Origin: Pseudomonas prosekii
Lineage (GTDB): Bacteria; Pseudomonadota; Gammaproteobacteria; Pseudomonadales; Pseudomonadaceae
Reading direction: 5' to 3'
NCBI RefSeq assembly: GCF_900105155.1
Contig: NZ_LT629762.1
Span: 806,001-870,000, forward strand
Length of the DNA stretch: 64,000 nucleotides
In this document: positions 51,829-60,745 of the stretch, in pieces
How the letters are laid out: every line of letters starts with the position of its first letter
Position numbering within the stretch: position 1 is the first letter of the stretch
The notes under the pieces: model-generated
Database searches by the model: none
What the model was told of the DNA's origin: nothing
Seen by the model: only the letters and a program-made list of their open reading frames with translations
Made by a program: the position numbers and the translations under genes

Positions 51829-52455
51829 ATGAGTCTGGAAACCTGGCTGCTGTTCAGCGGCGCTGCGCTGGTGGTAATCCTGATCCCGGGGCCGTTGTCT
51901 TTGCTGATGATCAGCAACAGCTTGAATTACGGTTTGCGCCGATCTTATCCGGCATTCCTCGGTGGCGTGATTGCTTCGATCTGTCTGCTCAGCGCCTCGG
52001 CACTGGGCCTGGGCGCCCTGCTGCTGGCGTCGGAACAGTTGTTCAGCGCGCTGAAGATCGTCGGCGCGCTGTACCTGTTTTACCTCGCCTGGCAGAGCTG
52101 GCAGCAATCGCGCCAGCCGTCGGTGGGTGCCGAAGTGCCGCAGACCGCCGCGGTGCCGCGCTTTCGGGCGCTGTTCGGGCGCGCGTTTGTGCTGGGCGCG
52201 AGCAATCCGAAAGACATCCTGTTCTTCGCCGCGTTTCTGCCGCAATTCTTGAGCGCCGAGCAGCCGTTTCTCCCGCAATTGCTGGTGATGATCGCGACCT
52301 GGACGGTGCTCGATCTGCTGTGCAAGTTGGCGTATGGGCTGGGCGCGCACGGCGCGGCGCGGTATCTGCGCAGCGGCAAGGGGCAGAGTTGGTTTAACCG
52401 GGTCAGTGCCGGGTTGTTCAGTGGCGCGGGCGCGGCGTCGTTGTTGAGCCGCTAA
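51829..52455 (+). CDS. LysE/RhtB-family amino acid exporter
   Basis: 208 residues from ATG 51829 with AGGAGG seven bases before it. Five to six hydrophobic helices. Family signature near the start: LIPGPLSLLMISNSLNYGLRRSYPAFLGG (about 19-47), and GASNPKDILFFAAFLPQFL (about 122-140). These export amino acids or homoserine lactones. It lies inside the purine region but behind its own terminator and strong ribosome site, so a link to purines is not indicated. Confidence 0.88.
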   Translation: MSLETWLLFSGAALVVILIPGPLSLLMISNSLNYGLRRSYPAFLGGVIASICLLSASALGLGALLLASEQLFSALKIVGALYLFYLAWQSWQQSRQPSVGAEVPQTAAVPRFRALFGRAFVLGASNPKDILFFAAFLPQFLSAEQPFLPQLLVMIATWTVLDLLCKLAYGLGAHGAARYLRSGKGQSWFNRVSAGLFSGAGAASLLSR

Positions 52456-52457
52456 AA

Positions 52458-52523
52458 GCTTCGCGGGCAAGCCTCGCTCCTACAGGTATCACCGACCGTA
52501 GGAGCGAGGCTTGCCCGCGAAGG
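52458..52523. repeat. Paired REP element (CCCGCGAA subtype, short spacer)
   Basis: CTTCGCGGGCAAGCCTCGCT and CGAGGCTTGCCCGCGAAG around about 15 bases. Confidence 0.9.
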
Positions 52524-52553
52524 CGCCGTCCGCAACAGCATATTTCTCAAGGC

Positions 52554-52580
52554 AAAAAAAAGCCCGCAGTGTGAGCGGGC
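52554..52580 (-). terminator. Intrinsic terminator of uraH
   Basis: On the minus strand CGCCCGCTC-ACACT-GCGGGCT is followed by a long T run (eight or more). About 57 bases past the uraH stop. Confidence 0.8.
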
Positions 52581-52636
52581 GAAAGACCAAAGAAGCTTTA
52601 TGCGCAGCTTTTTTCAGAAGAAGCGGCTTGGGGGAC

Positions 52637-52990
52637 CTAGCTTCCTCTGTAGGTCGAATAGCTGTATGGCGAAATCAGCAACGGCACATGGTAGTGATCC
52701 TGCTCGGCAGAGATGCCGAACCGCAGCACCACCACATCCAGGAACGCCGGCTCCGGCAGCTGAACGCCACGGGCGCGGTAGTAATCGCCCGCATGGAACT
52801 GAACCTGATAGACCCCGGAACGGTAATCATCACCCTGCAACAGCGGTGCATCGACACGGCCATCGCTGTTGGTTATCGCGCTGGCGACCAATTCCAGCTG
52901 CGAACCTTCAACGCGGTACAACTCGACTTTGATCGAGCTGCCCGGGCAACCGTGTGCAGCGTCTAAAACGTGTGTAGTCAAACGTCCCAT
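52637..52990 (-). CDS. uraH: 5-hydroxyisourate hydrolase UraH
   Basis: Transthyretin-like enzyme that opens 5-hydroxyisourate, the product of urate oxidation, to OHCU. 117 residues. The N-terminal LTTHVLDAAHGCPG has the catalytic His; GRVDAPLL holds the conserved Arg; YHVPLLISPYSYSTYRGS ends in the diagnostic YRGS tetrapeptide. On the minus strand, divergent from puuE. No good ribosome site is seen before the ATG. A 9-bp hairpin occupies the leader instead. Confidence 0.95.
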   Translation of the reverse strand: MGRLTTHVLDAAHGCPGSSIKVELYRVEGSQLELVASAITNSDGRVDAPLLQGDDYRSGVYQVQFHAGDYYRARGVQLPEPAFLDVVVLRFGISAEQDHYHVPLLISPYSYSTYRGS

Positions 52991-53002
52991 TGATTCTGCG
53001 CG

Positions 53003-53025
53003 CCTGACTGCTCAGTGCAGTCAGG
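53003..53025 (-). promoter_or_regulatory. Hairpin in the uraH 5' leader
   Basis: CCTGACTGC-TCAGT-GCAGTCAGG: a perfect 9-bp stem ending 12 bases before the uraH start codon on the minus strand, where a ribosome site would normally lie. No T run follows on either strand, so it is not a terminator. Confidence 0.45.
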
Positions 53026-53120
53026 CCTCGCGCCTCCCGAAGTCAGTTGAAAGGAGACCGCACCGTTTCGGAGCACGAAAAGCTGCGGCGAGCGACTGAT
53101 TAAGACACTTTTCAAAAAAA

Positions 53121-53130
53121 TTGTACACAA
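53121..53130. promoter_or_regulatory. Imperfect operator TTGTACACAA near the uraH promoter
   Basis: Differs from the TTGTATACAA operators by one base. Positioned 131 bases upstream of the uraH start codon on the uraH side of the divergent region. A second site for the same regulator is inferred. Confidence 0.4.
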
Positions 53131-53296
53131 TAAAAACGACATTTTTCTCACGACCAACGCCATCTACCGATTTGCGCCGAATCACACCCCGGACCAGACG
53201 ATCAGCGGACCTCCTGTCCATTAGCTGACCATTCAGGCAGGTTTCTTGCAGTATCACGTTTGGATGACAGCCAATGAAAAATGCAAAAATTCAGGC

Positions 53297-53326
53297 TTAC
53301 AAAGTCGATATAAAGTTGTATACAAT
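53297..53326 (+). promoter_or_regulatory. Promoter with operator TTGTATACAA for puuE-uraD-alc-allA-puuD
   Basis: TTACAA (53297-53302), 18 bases, TACAAT (53321-53326). The operator palindrome at 53316-53325 overlaps the -10, exactly as at 10524-10534. Binding here should block RNA polymerase. Confidence 0.55.
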
Positions 53327-53420
53327 CAGCCCATCGCTGTGACGCCAGCCTGTGAATCGATCCCAGGCCGCCACACCTAACCGGACTTTGTACAAGCCAC
53401 GAATAAAAAGGAAGACTGCA

Positions 53421-54347
53421 GTGAGCGCTGACTACCCACGCGACCTGGTCGGTTACGGCAGTAACCCTCCGCACCCACACTGGCCGGGCAATGCCCGCAT
53501 CGCCCTGTCCTTCGTGCTGAATTACGAAGAAGGTGGCGAGCGCAACATTCTGCACGGCGACAAAGAGTCTGAAGCCTTCCTCTCGGAAATGGTCTCGGCG
53601 CAGCCGCTGCAAGGCGCGCGCAACATGAGCATGGAATCGCTTTACGAGTATGGCAGCCGTGCCGGCGTCTGGCGGATTCTGAAACTGTTCAAGGAATTCG
53701 ACATTCCGCTGACCATCTTCGCCGTCGCCATGGCCGCCCAGCGCCACCCGGACGTGATCCGCGCGATGGTCGAGGCCGGCCACGAGATTTGCAGCCACGG
53801 CTATCGCTGGATCGACTATCAGTACATGGACGAAGCGCAGGAACGCGAGCACATGCTCGAAGCGATCCGCATCCTCACCGAACTCACCGGCGAACGCCCA
53901 TTGGGCTGGTACACCGGCCGCACCGGCCCGAACACCCGTCGGCTGGTGATGGAAGAAGGCGGTTTCCTCTATGACTGCGACACCTACGACGACGACCTGC
54001 CCTACTGGGAACCGAACAACCCGACCGGCAAACCGCACTTGGTGATCCCGTACACGCTGGACACCAACGACATGCGCTTCACCCAGGTCCAGGGTTTCAA
54101 CAAGGGCGATGACTTCTTCGAATACCTCAAAGACGCATTCGACGTGCTCTACGCCGAAGGTGCCGAAGCGCCGAAGATGCTCTCGATCGGCCTGCACTGC
54201 CGCCTGATCGGCCGTCCGGCGCGTCTGGCCTCGCTGAAACGCTTTATCGAATACGCTAAAAGTCATGAACAGGTGTGGTTCAGCCGTCGCGTCGACATCG
54301 CTCGCCACTGGCACGAAACCCACCCGTATCAAGAGGCCGCGAAATGA
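53421..54347 (+). CDS. puuE: Allantoinase PuuE (polysaccharide-deacetylase fold)
   Basis: Hydrolyses allantoin to allantoate; a metal-independent analogue of classical allantoinase. 308 residues from GTG 53421 (AAGGAAG seven bases upstream), the length I recall for the P. fluorescens enzyme. Deacetylase-fold features: ALSFVLNYEEGGERN (about 28-42), SHGYRWIDYQYMDEAQER (about 125-142) and GWYTGRTGPNTRR (about 162-174). GLHCRLIGRPARLASL is near the end. Its stop overlaps the uraD start by four bases. First gene of the urate degradation operon. Confidence 0.96.
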   Translation: MSADYPRDLVGYGSNPPHPHWPGNARIALSFVLNYEEGGERNILHGDKESEAFLSEMVSAQPLQGARNMSMESLYEYGSRAGVWRILKLFKEFDIPLTIFAVAMAAQRHPDVIRAMVEAGHEICSHGYRWIDYQYMDEAQEREHMLEAIRILTELTGERPLGWYTGRTGPNTRRLVMEEGGFLYDCDTYDDDLPYWEPNNPTGKPHLVIPYTLDTNDMRFTQVQGFNKGDDFFEYLKDAFDVLYAEGAEAPKMLSIGLHCRLIGRPARLASLKRFIEYAKSHEQVWFSRRVDIARHWHETHPYQEAAK

Positions 54348-54859
54348 GCCAGTTCCAAACCATCCAACCTTCGACCCTGAGCCGCGACGCGTTTGTCGCC
54401 GCTTTCGCCGACATCTACGAACATTCGCCATGGGTGGCCGAGAAGGCCTTCGACCTGGGCCAGGACACTTCGATCGACCAGATCGAAACCCTGCACCAGC
54501 GCATGAGCGACATCCTGTTGAGCGCTGATCATCAAAGCCAATTGGCCCTGATCAACGCTCACCCGGACCTGGCCGGCAAAGCCGCCGTCCAGGGCCAACT
54601 GACCGAAGCCAGTACCAATGAACAAGCTGGCGCCGGTATTCACCAATGCACGGCCGAAGAGTTCCAGCGCTTCACCGAGCTGAACGACGCCTACAAAGCC
54701 AAGTTCAAGTTTCCCTTCATCATGGCGGTAAAAGGCAGCAACCGGCATCAGATCCTCGCGGCGTTCGAAACGCGCATTAACAATTCGCAAGACGCCGAAT
54801 TCAAATGCGCGCTGGCGGAGATCAACAAGATCGCCCTGTTCCGATTACTGACCCTATAG
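54344..54859 (+). CDS. uraD: OHCU decarboxylase UraD
   Basis: Converts 2-oxo-4-hydroxy-4-carboxy-5-ureidoimidazoline to S-allantoin. 171 residues from ATG 54344, overlapping puuE by ATGA. Signatures: FADIYEHSPWVAEKAF with the catalytic His (about 27), INAHPDLAGKAA (about 71-82), and FKFPFIMAVKGSNRHQILAAFETRINN (about 123-149). The stereochemistry set here feeds PuuE. Confidence 0.95.
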   Translation: MSQFQTIQPSTLSRDAFVAAFADIYEHSPWVAEKAFDLGQDTSIDQIETLHQRMSDILLSADHQSQLALINAHPDLAGKAAVQGQLTEASTNEQAGAGIHQCTAEEFQRFTELNDAYKAKFKFPFIMAVKGSNRHQILAAFETRINNSQDAEFKCALAEINKIALFRLLTL

Positions 54860-54946
54860 CGAGCCTTGCCCGAGCGCCTAGAACGCAAACGTCGCCCAGG
54901 GCACTGCAAGCATCCCAAGCCAACTTATTAAAGGCAGACAAGAAGA

Positions 54947-55942
54947 ATGAAAGCTTACGCCGTACCTTTCGAGAAGTTCGTCAACCTGGCCGACGCCCGT
55001 CTGGGCACCAAAATCATCTCGGTCACCGATGACTGGTTCGCTGATGCCAACCGCCTGTTCCAGCCGACCCCGGCGGTGTGGAAAGAAGGCGTGTTCGATG
55101 ACAACGGCAAGTGGATGGACGGCTGGGAATCGCGCCGCAAGCGTTTCGAAGGTTACGACAGCGCGGTGATTCGCCTGGGCGTTCCAGGCTCGATCAAAGG
55201 CGTGGACATCGACACTTCATTCTTCACCGGCAACTTCCCGCCGTCGGCCTCCCTGGAAGCGTGTTTCCTCGCTGAAGGCGAACCGACTGAAAGCACCCAG
55301 TGGGTTGAAGTACTGTCGGCCGTCGAGCTGCAAGGCAACAGCCATCACTTCCACGAAATCAATAACGATCAGGCATTCAGCCACCTGCGTTTCAACATCT
55401 ACCCGGATGGCGGCGTAGCGCGTCTGCGTGTGTACGGCGTGCCGCACCGCGACTGGTCCGCTGTGGGCGACAACGAGCAGATCGATTTGGCCGCAGCCCT
55501 GAATGGTGGCCGCGCCCTCGCCTGCTCCGACGAACACTTCGGCCGCATGAGCAACATCCTCAACCCGGGTCGTGGCATCAACATGGGCGACGGCTGGGAA
55601 ACTGCACGTCGTCGTACGCCGGGCAATGACTGGGTAATCGTCGCGCTGGGGCATGCCGGTGAAGTCGAGAAAGTCATCGTCGACACCCTGCACTTCAAAG
55701 GCAACTACCCGGACACGTGCTCGATCCAGGGCGCATTCGTCAAGGGCGGCACCGACAGCCAGATCGAAACCCAATCGCTGTTCTGGCGCGAATTGTTGCC
55801 GGCACAAAAACTGGAAATGCACGCCGAACACAGCTTCGCCGAGCAGATCAAGGCACTGGGCCCGATCACCCACATCCGCCTCAACGTGTTCCCGGATGGT
55901 GGTGTGAGCCGCCTGCGCGTTTTGGGCAAAGTCGCCAAGTAA
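54947..55942 (+). CDS. alc: Allantoicase
   Basis: Hydrolyses allantoate to ureidoglycolate and urea. 331 residues, two repeated beta-jelly-roll halves: first DGWESRRKR...[25 protein letters not shown] (about 62-106), second DGWETARRR...[25 protein letters not shown] (about 219-265). Each half ends with a [13 protein letters not shown] / [13 protein letters not shown] strand. Third gene of the operon, 87 bp after uraD. Confidence 0.96.
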   Translation: MKAYAVPFEKFVNLADARLGTKIISVTDDWFADANRLFQPTPAVWKEGVFDDNGKWMDGWESRRKRFEGYDSAVIRLGVPGSIKGVDIDTSFFTGNFPPSASLEACFLAEGEPTESTQWVEVLSAVELQGNSHHFHEINNDQAFSHLRFNIYPDGGVARLRVYGVPHRDWSAVGDNEQIDLAAALNGGRALACSDEHFGRMSNILNPGRGINMGDGWETARRRTPGNDWVIVALGHAGEVEKVIVDTLHFKGNYPDTCSIQGAFVKGGTDSQIETQSLFWRELLPAQKLEMHAEHSFAEQIKALGPITHIRLNVFPDGGVSRLRVLGKVAK

Positions 55943-55958
55943 GCGGTTGATGAAAAAC

Positions 55959-56027
55959 CTGTGGGAGCGCAGCTTGCTGGCGATGGCGTCAGTGAGGGCC
56001 CCATCGCCAGCAAGCTGTGCTCCCACA
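55959..56027. repeat. Paired REP element (variant TTGCTGGCGA)
   Basis: TGTGGGAGCGCAGCTTGCTG and ATCGCCAGCAAGCTGTGCTC are complementary arms with about 20 bases between, sited inside the operon between alc and allA. The CTGGCGA variant has the compensating change in both arms. Confidence 0.85.
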
Positions 56028-56067
56028 AAAGGCAACACAACAACGAACTCAAGGTAAGAAGACCAGC

Positions 56068-56571
56068 ATGCGCACATTGACGATTGAACCGCTGACCAAA
56101 GAAGCTTTCGCCCCGTTCGGTGACGTGATCGAAACCGATGGCAGCGATCACTTCATGATCAACAACGGTTCGACCATGCGCTTTCATAAACTGGCGACGG
56201 TAGAAACCGCCACGCCAGAAGACAACGCGATCATCAGCATCTTCCGCGCCGACGCGCAGGACATGCCGCTGACCGTGTGCATGCTGGAGCGTCACCCGCT
56301 GGGCAGCCAGGCTTTCATTCCGCTGCTCGGCAACCCCTTTCTGATCGTGGTCGCGCCACTTGGCGATGAACCTGTATCAGGCTTGGTCCGCGCCTTCGTC
56401 ACCAACGGCAGGCAGGGCATTAATTACCATCGCGGCGTTTGGCACCATCCGGTGCTGACGATCGAAAAGCGGGATGACTTCCTGGTGGTTGATCGCAGTG
56501 GCACAGGCAATAACTGCGATGAGCATTTTTTCAAAGAGGATGAGCGTTTGATCCTTGCCCCCCACCAATAA
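56068..56571 (+). CDS. allA: Ureidoglycolate lyase AllA
   Basis: Splits ureidoglycolate into glyoxylate and urea, finishing urate degradation. 167 residues from ATG 56068 (AAGGTAAG upstream). Cupin-like beta-barrel landmarks: TKEAFAPFGDVIETDGSDHFMINNGSTMRFHKLA (about 10-43), MLERHPLGSQAFIPL (about 72-86), and GINYHRGVWHHPVLTIEKRDDFLVVDR (about 117-143) with the conserved histidines. Confidence 0.94.
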   Translation: MRTLTIEPLTKEAFAPFGDVIETDGSDHFMINNGSTMRFHKLATVETATPEDNAIISIFRADAQDMPLTVCMLERHPLGSQAFIPLLGNPFLIVVAPLGDEPVSGLVRAFVTNGRQGINYHRGVWHHPVLTIEKRDDFLVVDRSGTGNNCDEHFFKEDERLILAPHQ

Positions 56572-56621
56572 GAGAAGGTCTGATCACTCGACAACAGAGT
56601 GACAGGCGAGAGGTAAAGACT

Positions 56622-57923
56622 GTGGAAGCACATCTGTTTGAATGGCTGAACCTGAGCGTGCGCTGGGTTCACATGATTACTGGCGTGGCCTGGATCGGTG
56701 CGTCGTTCTATTTCGTCTGGCTGGAAAACAACCTCAATCGGGTCAACCCGAAAAGTGGTCTGGCCGGTGATCTGTGGGCGATCCATGGCGGCGGTATCTA
56801 TCACCTGGAAAAATACAAACTGGCTCCACCGACCATGCCGGACAACCTGCACTGGTTCAAATGGGAAGCCTACTTCACCTGGCTGTCGGGGATCGCGCTG
56901 CTGTGCGTGGTGTTCTACTCCAACCCGACGCTCTACCTGCTGGCACCCGGCAGCAGCCTGACCGGTCCTGAAGGTGTTGCCCTGGGCATCGCTTCATTGT
57001 TCGTCGGCTGGTTCGTCTACTCCTTCCTTTGCGACTCGGCCTTGGGCAAACGCCCTGCCCTGCTCGGTTTCATCCTGTTTGTGCTGATCATTGGCGCGGC
57101 TTACGGCTTCAGCAAAGTGTTCAGCGGTCGTGGTGCGTACCTGCACGTCGGCGCGATCATCGGCACCATCATGGTCGGCAACGTGTTCCGCATCATCATG
57201 CCGGCGCAACGTGCACTGGTAGCGGCGATTGCCGAGAACCGCACGCCCGATCCGGCACTGCCGGCCAAAGGCCTGTTGCGTTCGCGTCACAACAATTACT
57301 TCACCTTGCCAGTGCTGTTCATCATGATCAGCAACCACTTCCCGAGCACGTACGGCAGCCAATACAACTGGCTGATCCTGGCCGGGATCGCGGTGCTGGC
57401 GGTGTTGGTGCGTCACTACTTCAACACCCGTCACGACAGCCACAAGTTCGCCTGGACCTTGCCGGTCGCCGCCGTCGGCATGATCTGCCTGGCTTACGTG
57501 ACTGGCCCGGCGCAAATGCCGAGTTCACCGGAAGTGGCCAAGGCGCCTGGCACCATCGAGTACCAGCCGTTGCCGGAAACCGCAATCGGTGGCGGGGCCA
57601 AACCCGTTGACGCGAAACCTGCTGCGCCTGCCGCTGCACCGGCCCAGGCATCCAACGCTGGCCCGAGTTTCGACAAGGTGCACAGCGTGATCCAGGAACG
57701 TTGCTCGGTCTGCCACTCGGCCAAACCGACCAGCCCGTTGTTCAGTGCCGCGCCGGCCGGCGTGATGTTCGATACCCCTGACCAGATCCGCCAGAACGCC
57801 CCGCGCATTCAGGCGCAAGCGGTCACCAGCCAGATCATGCCACTGGGCAACATCACCCAGATGACCCAGCAGGAACGTGACCTGATCGGCGCCTGGATTG
57901 TTCAGGGAGCCCAGACCAATTAA
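56622..57923 (+). CDS. puuD: PuuD: membrane urate oxidase with C-terminal cytochrome c
   Basis: Oxidises urate to 5-hydroxyisourate at the inner membrane. 433 residues from GTG 56622 (GAGAGG upstream). About eight hydrophobic helices in the N-terminal 300 residues (WVHMITGVAWIGASFYFVWLENNL; WEAYFTWLSGIALLCVVFY; LPVLFIMISNHFPSTYG). After a Pro/Ala linker (about 325-350) a mono-haem cytochrome domain carries CSVCH (about 366-370) and methionines near QIMPLGN as sixth ligand. Electrons should enter the respiratory chain rather than yield peroxide. It supplies the substrate of UraH. Confidence 0.95.
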   Translation: MEAHLFEWLNLSVRWVHMITGVAWIGASFYFVWLENNLNRVNPKSGLAGDLWAIHGGGIYHLEKYKLAPPTMPDNLHWFKWEAYFTWLSGIALLCVVFYSNPTLYLLAPGSSLTGPEGVALGIASLFVGWFVYSFLCDSALGKRPALLGFILFVLIIGAAYGFSKVFSGRGAYLHVGAIIGTIMVGNVFRIIMPAQRALVAAIAENRTPDPALPAKGLLRSRHNNYFTLPVLFIMISNHFPSTYGSQYNWLILAGIAVLAVLVRHYFNTRHDSHKFAWTLPVAAVGMICLAYVTGPAQMPSSPEVAKAPGTIEYQPLPETAIGGGAKPVDAKPAAPAAAPAQASNAGPSFDKVHSVIQERCSVCHSAKPTSPLFSAAPAGVMFDTPDQIRQNAPRIQAQAVTSQIMPLGNITQMTQQERDLIGAWIVQGAQTN

Positions 57924-57931
57924 TCGTTAGA

Positions 57932-58000
57932 AGCTTCGCGGGCAAGCCTCGCTCCTACAGGATTTGCGCAGAACCTGTAGGAGCGAGGCTTGCCCGCGAA
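57932..58000. repeat. Paired REP element (CCCGCGAA subtype, short spacer)
   Basis: CTTCGCGGGCAAGCCTCGCT and CGAGGCTTGCCCGCGAAC, nearly identical to 52458-52523, after puuD. Confidence 0.9.
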
Positions 58001-58062
58001 CGGCCGCGCAGCGGTCGCCTGATGCACAAAATCACAAGAATAAAAAAGATCCGAGGTGTTGC

Positions 58063-59421
58063 ATGTCCGAGCTCTCCCAAGCGCGCATCCCCGACGCACC
58101 CGCCATTCAGCGTTTGCCCCTTTTGCAACTGATCCTGGTCGGTCTGCAACATGTTCTGCTGATGTACGGCGGTGCCATCGCGGTGCCGCTGATCATCGGA
58201 CAGGCCGCTGGCCTGAGTCGTGAAGAAATCGCCTTCCTGATCAACGCCGACCTGCTGGTCGCCGGCATCGCCACCATCGTCCAGTCGCTGGGCATCGGCC
58301 CGATGGGCATTCGCATGCCAGTGATGATGGGCGCCAGTTTTGCCGCCGTCGGCAGCATGGTCGCCATGGCCGGCATGCCGGGGATTGGCCTGCAAGGGAT
58401 CTTCGGCGCAACCATCGCCGCCGGGTTCTTCGGCATGCTCATCGCGCCGTTCATGTCCAAAGTCGTGCGCTTCTTCCCGCCCCTGGTGACCGGCACGGTC
58501 ATCACCTCGATCGGTTTGTCGCTGTTCCCCGTGGCCGTGAATTGGGCCGGCGGCGGTGCCAGCGCCACGCAATTCGGCTCACCGATTTACCTCGCCATCG
58601 CCGCCCTGGTGCTGGCGACCATCCTGCTGGTGCATCGCTTCATGCGCGGTTTCTGGGTGAACATTTCGGTGTTGATCGGCATGTGCCTGGGCTACGCGAT
58701 TTGCGGCGTGATCGGCATGGTCGACCTCAGCGGCATGGCCGAGGCGCCATGGTTGCAGATCGTCACCCCGCTGCACTTCGGCATGCCGAAATTCGAACTC
58801 GCGCCGATCCTGTCGATGTGTCTGGTGGTGGTGATCATCTTCGTCGAGTCCACCGGCATGTTCCTCGCACTCGGCAAAATCACCGGCCAGGAAGTCTGCC
58901 CACGGATGCTCCGTCGCGGCTTGCTGTGTGATGCCGGCGCGTCGTTTTTCGCCGGGTTCTTCAACACCTTCACCCACTCCTCGTTCGCACAGAACATCGG
59001 CCTGGTGCAGATGACCGGCGTGCGCTGCCGCTCGGTGACGATCGTTGCCGGCGGCTTGCTGATCCTGTTGAGCCTGCTGCCGAAAGCGGCGTTCCTGGTC
59101 GCATCGATTCCGCCGGCGGTACTCGGCGGCGCGGCGATTGCGATGTTCGGCATGGTCGCGGCCACCGGGATCAAGATTCTCCAGGAAGCCGACATCGGTG
59201 ACCGCCGCAACCAATTGCTGGTGGCGGTGAGCATCGGCATGGGCCTGATCCCGGTGGTACGTCCGGAGTTCTTCGCGCACCTGCCACTGTGGATGAGCCC
59301 GATCACCCACAGCGGTATTGCGATGGCGACTCTGAGTGCGCTGGCGCTGAACCTGCTGTTCAACATCCTCGGCGGCAAGGAACGCGCCGCGATCAACGAC
59401 TGCCACGCGCACCAGCACTAA
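58063..59421 (+). CDS. NCS2-family urate/xanthine permease (UacT/PucJ-like)
   Basis: 452 residues from ATG 58063 with CCGAGGTG before it. About 12-14 hydrophobic helices of the NAT/NCS2 family: LLQLILVGLQHVLLMYGGAIAVPLIIG (about 20-46), GIRMPVMMGASFAAVG (about 84-99), and the NAT signature region with glutamate in VVIIFVESTGMFLALGKITGQE (about 260-281), followed by NTFTHSSFAQNIGLVQMTGVRCRSV. Distinct from the COG2252 permease at 50375. A urate or xanthine substrate is inferred from the adjoining urate oxidase operon. Confidence 0.92.
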   Translation: MSELSQARIPDAPAIQRLPLLQLILVGLQHVLLMYGGAIAVPLIIGQAAGLSREEIAFLINADLLVAGIATIVQSLGIGPMGIRMPVMMGASFAAVGSMVAMAGMPGIGLQGIFGATIAAGFFGMLIAPFMSKVVRFFPPLVTGTVITSIGLSLFPVAVNWAGGGASATQFGSPIYLAIAALVLATILLVHRFMRGFWVNISVLIGMCLGYAICGVIGMVDLSGMAEAPWLQIVTPLHFGMPKFELAPILSMCLVVVIIFVESTGMFLALGKITGQEVCPRMLRRGLLCDAGASFFAGFFNTFTHSSFAQNIGLVQMTGVRCRSVTIVAGGLLILLSLLPKAAFLVASIPPAVLGGAAIAMFGMVAATGIKILQEADIGDRRNQLLVAVSIGMGLIPVVRPEFFAHLPLWMSPITHSGIAMATLSALALNLLFNILGGKERAAINDCHAHQH

Positions 59422-59440
59422 CAGCAACACCTATGGAACC

Positions 59441-59534
59441 CCGTAGGAGCGAGCCTGCTCGCGATAGCGTCATCAGCCCCGACATCATCGTTGACTGATT
59501 CACCGCCATCGCCAGCAGGCTCGCTCCTACAGGG
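59441..59534. repeat. Paired REP element (hybrid CTCGCGA / CCAGCAGG arms)
   Basis: CGTAGGAGCGAGCCTGCTCG on the left and CGCCAGCAGGCTCGCTCCTA on the right, with a 45-base centre. Confidence 0.85.
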
Positions 59535-59583
59535 GCAGCAACAGCTTTGCGCCTGAAAAAATAAAAACAACAGGGAGCATCAG

Positions 59584-60369
59584 ATGATTCGCACGCAAAC
59601 CAATCTGCTGTTAAGCGGTGGCCTGCTCGCCGCCAGTCAAGCCATGGCCGGCGACCTGCTGCTGTGGCAGAGCAACAGCCTGAGCTATTTGTACGGCAAG
59701 AACTTCGCGATCAATCCGTCGATCCAGCAGACTGTGACGTTCGAGCACGCCGATAAATGGAAATACGGCGACAACTTTCTGTTCGTCGACAAGATCTTCT
59801 ACAACGGTGCAGAAGACCGGAACAAAGGTCGCCACGCCTTCTACGGTGAGTTCAGCCCACGCCTGTCGTTTGGCAAGATCTTCGACAAACGCCTCGAATA
59901 CGGCCCGATCAAAGATGTGTTGCTGGCCATGACTTACGAGTACGGCGAAGGCGACAGCGAGGCTTACCTGATCGGCCCGGGCTTCGACCTCGCCGTGCCG
60001 GGTTTCAACTATTTCACCCTGAACTTCTATCGCCGCCAGACCGAAGGCCCGCGCCCCGGCGATGGCGTGTGGCAGATCACCCCGGCGTGGTCCTACAGCA
60101 TTCCTCTGGGCAATTCGGATTTGCTGTTCGACGGTTACATCGATTGGGTGGTGGACAACGATCAGAATTCGCGCGGCACCTACCACGCCAACCTGCACGT
60201 CAATCCGCAGCTAAAATACGACCTCGGCAAAGCACTCGGCTGGAGCCACAAACAGGTGTACGTCGGCACCGAGTACAGCTACTGGAAAAACAAGTACGGG
60301 GTCGAAAACAGCGCCAATCTCGACACCAACCAAAACACCGCCAGCCTGTTGCTCAAGGTGCATTTCTAA
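59584..60369 (+). CDS. Outer-membrane Tsx/OmpK-like channel, copy 1
   Basis: 261 residues with a signal peptide ending AMA (MIRTQTNLLLSGGLLAASQAMA). The mature part is a 12-strand barrel type: alternating aromatic strands (LLWQSNSLSYLYGKNF; WKYGDNFLFVDKIFYNG; YHANLHVNPQLKYDLGKAL) and a terminal phenylalanine (LLLKVHF) required for barrel assembly. Tsx in E. coli passes nucleosides; here a role in purine or urate entry is inferred from position after the permease gene. Closely paralogous to the gene at 60746. Confidence 0.88.
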   Translation: MIRTQTNLLLSGGLLAASQAMAGDLLLWQSNSLSYLYGKNFAINPSIQQTVTFEHADKWKYGDNFLFVDKIFYNGAEDRNKGRHAFYGEFSPRLSFGKIFDKRLEYGPIKDVLLAMTYEYGEGDSEAYLIGPGFDLAVPGFNYFTLNFYRRQTEGPRPGDGVWQITPAWSYSIPLGNSDLLFDGYIDWVVDNDQNSRGTYHANLHVNPQLKYDLGKALGWSHKQVYVGTEYSYWKNKYGVENSANLDTNQNTASLLLKVHF

Positions 60370-60553
60370 GATGGCCCGCAACATTGCCCCACACTTGCCG
60401 CCGGTGCTCTGTTGCGGGGCACTTGAGACCTGGCGAAGGAGTCAGTATTCTCCGCCGCCGCCCGAATCCGCTTTAAAAAAAAGCCCGGATTTAATTCCTG
60501 ACCAGAAAGCCAACTTATCCCGGCCCTGGACGGTCCCAAGGCGCTCCAAAAAA

Positions 60554-60597
60554 CCTCTCAATCGACTGTTTCAGAACAGCCGAGCGGGAGTTTTTTT
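60554..60597 (+). terminator. Possible terminator after Tsx copy 1
   Basis: CTGTT-TCAG-AACAG forms the top of an imperfect stem extended by CTC...GGGAG and followed by seven T. Confidence 0.4.
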
Positions 60598-60612
60598 GCT
60601 TTTTGGAAGCCT

Positions 60613-60628
60613 TGGCTCAGCTCTTGCT
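60613..60628 (+). promoter_or_regulatory. Sigma-54 promoter match before Tsx copy 2
   Basis: TGGCTCAGCTCTTGCT agrees with TGGCACRNNNNTTGCW at 15 of 16 positions; GG and GC are intact at the correct spacing. Expected start near 60639, about 107 bases before the coding start. Confidence 0.6.
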
Positions 60629-60745
60629 AACTGCACTGAAGCTGACCGATTGGATGAATTTTCAGCGCAACGAAAAAAGGCGCCACACCAGAGCGCCGAC
60701 CTAAGAAAAACAACGTGGAACCACCTACTTTTTGGGAGCAACCGA

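Larger units (their letters stand above)
60370..60745. other. Gap between the two Tsx-like genes
   Basis: About 376 bases without a convincing gene. Holds a probable terminator (60554-60597) and a sigma-54 promoter match (60613-60628). Otherwise nothing recognised. Confidence 0.45.
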
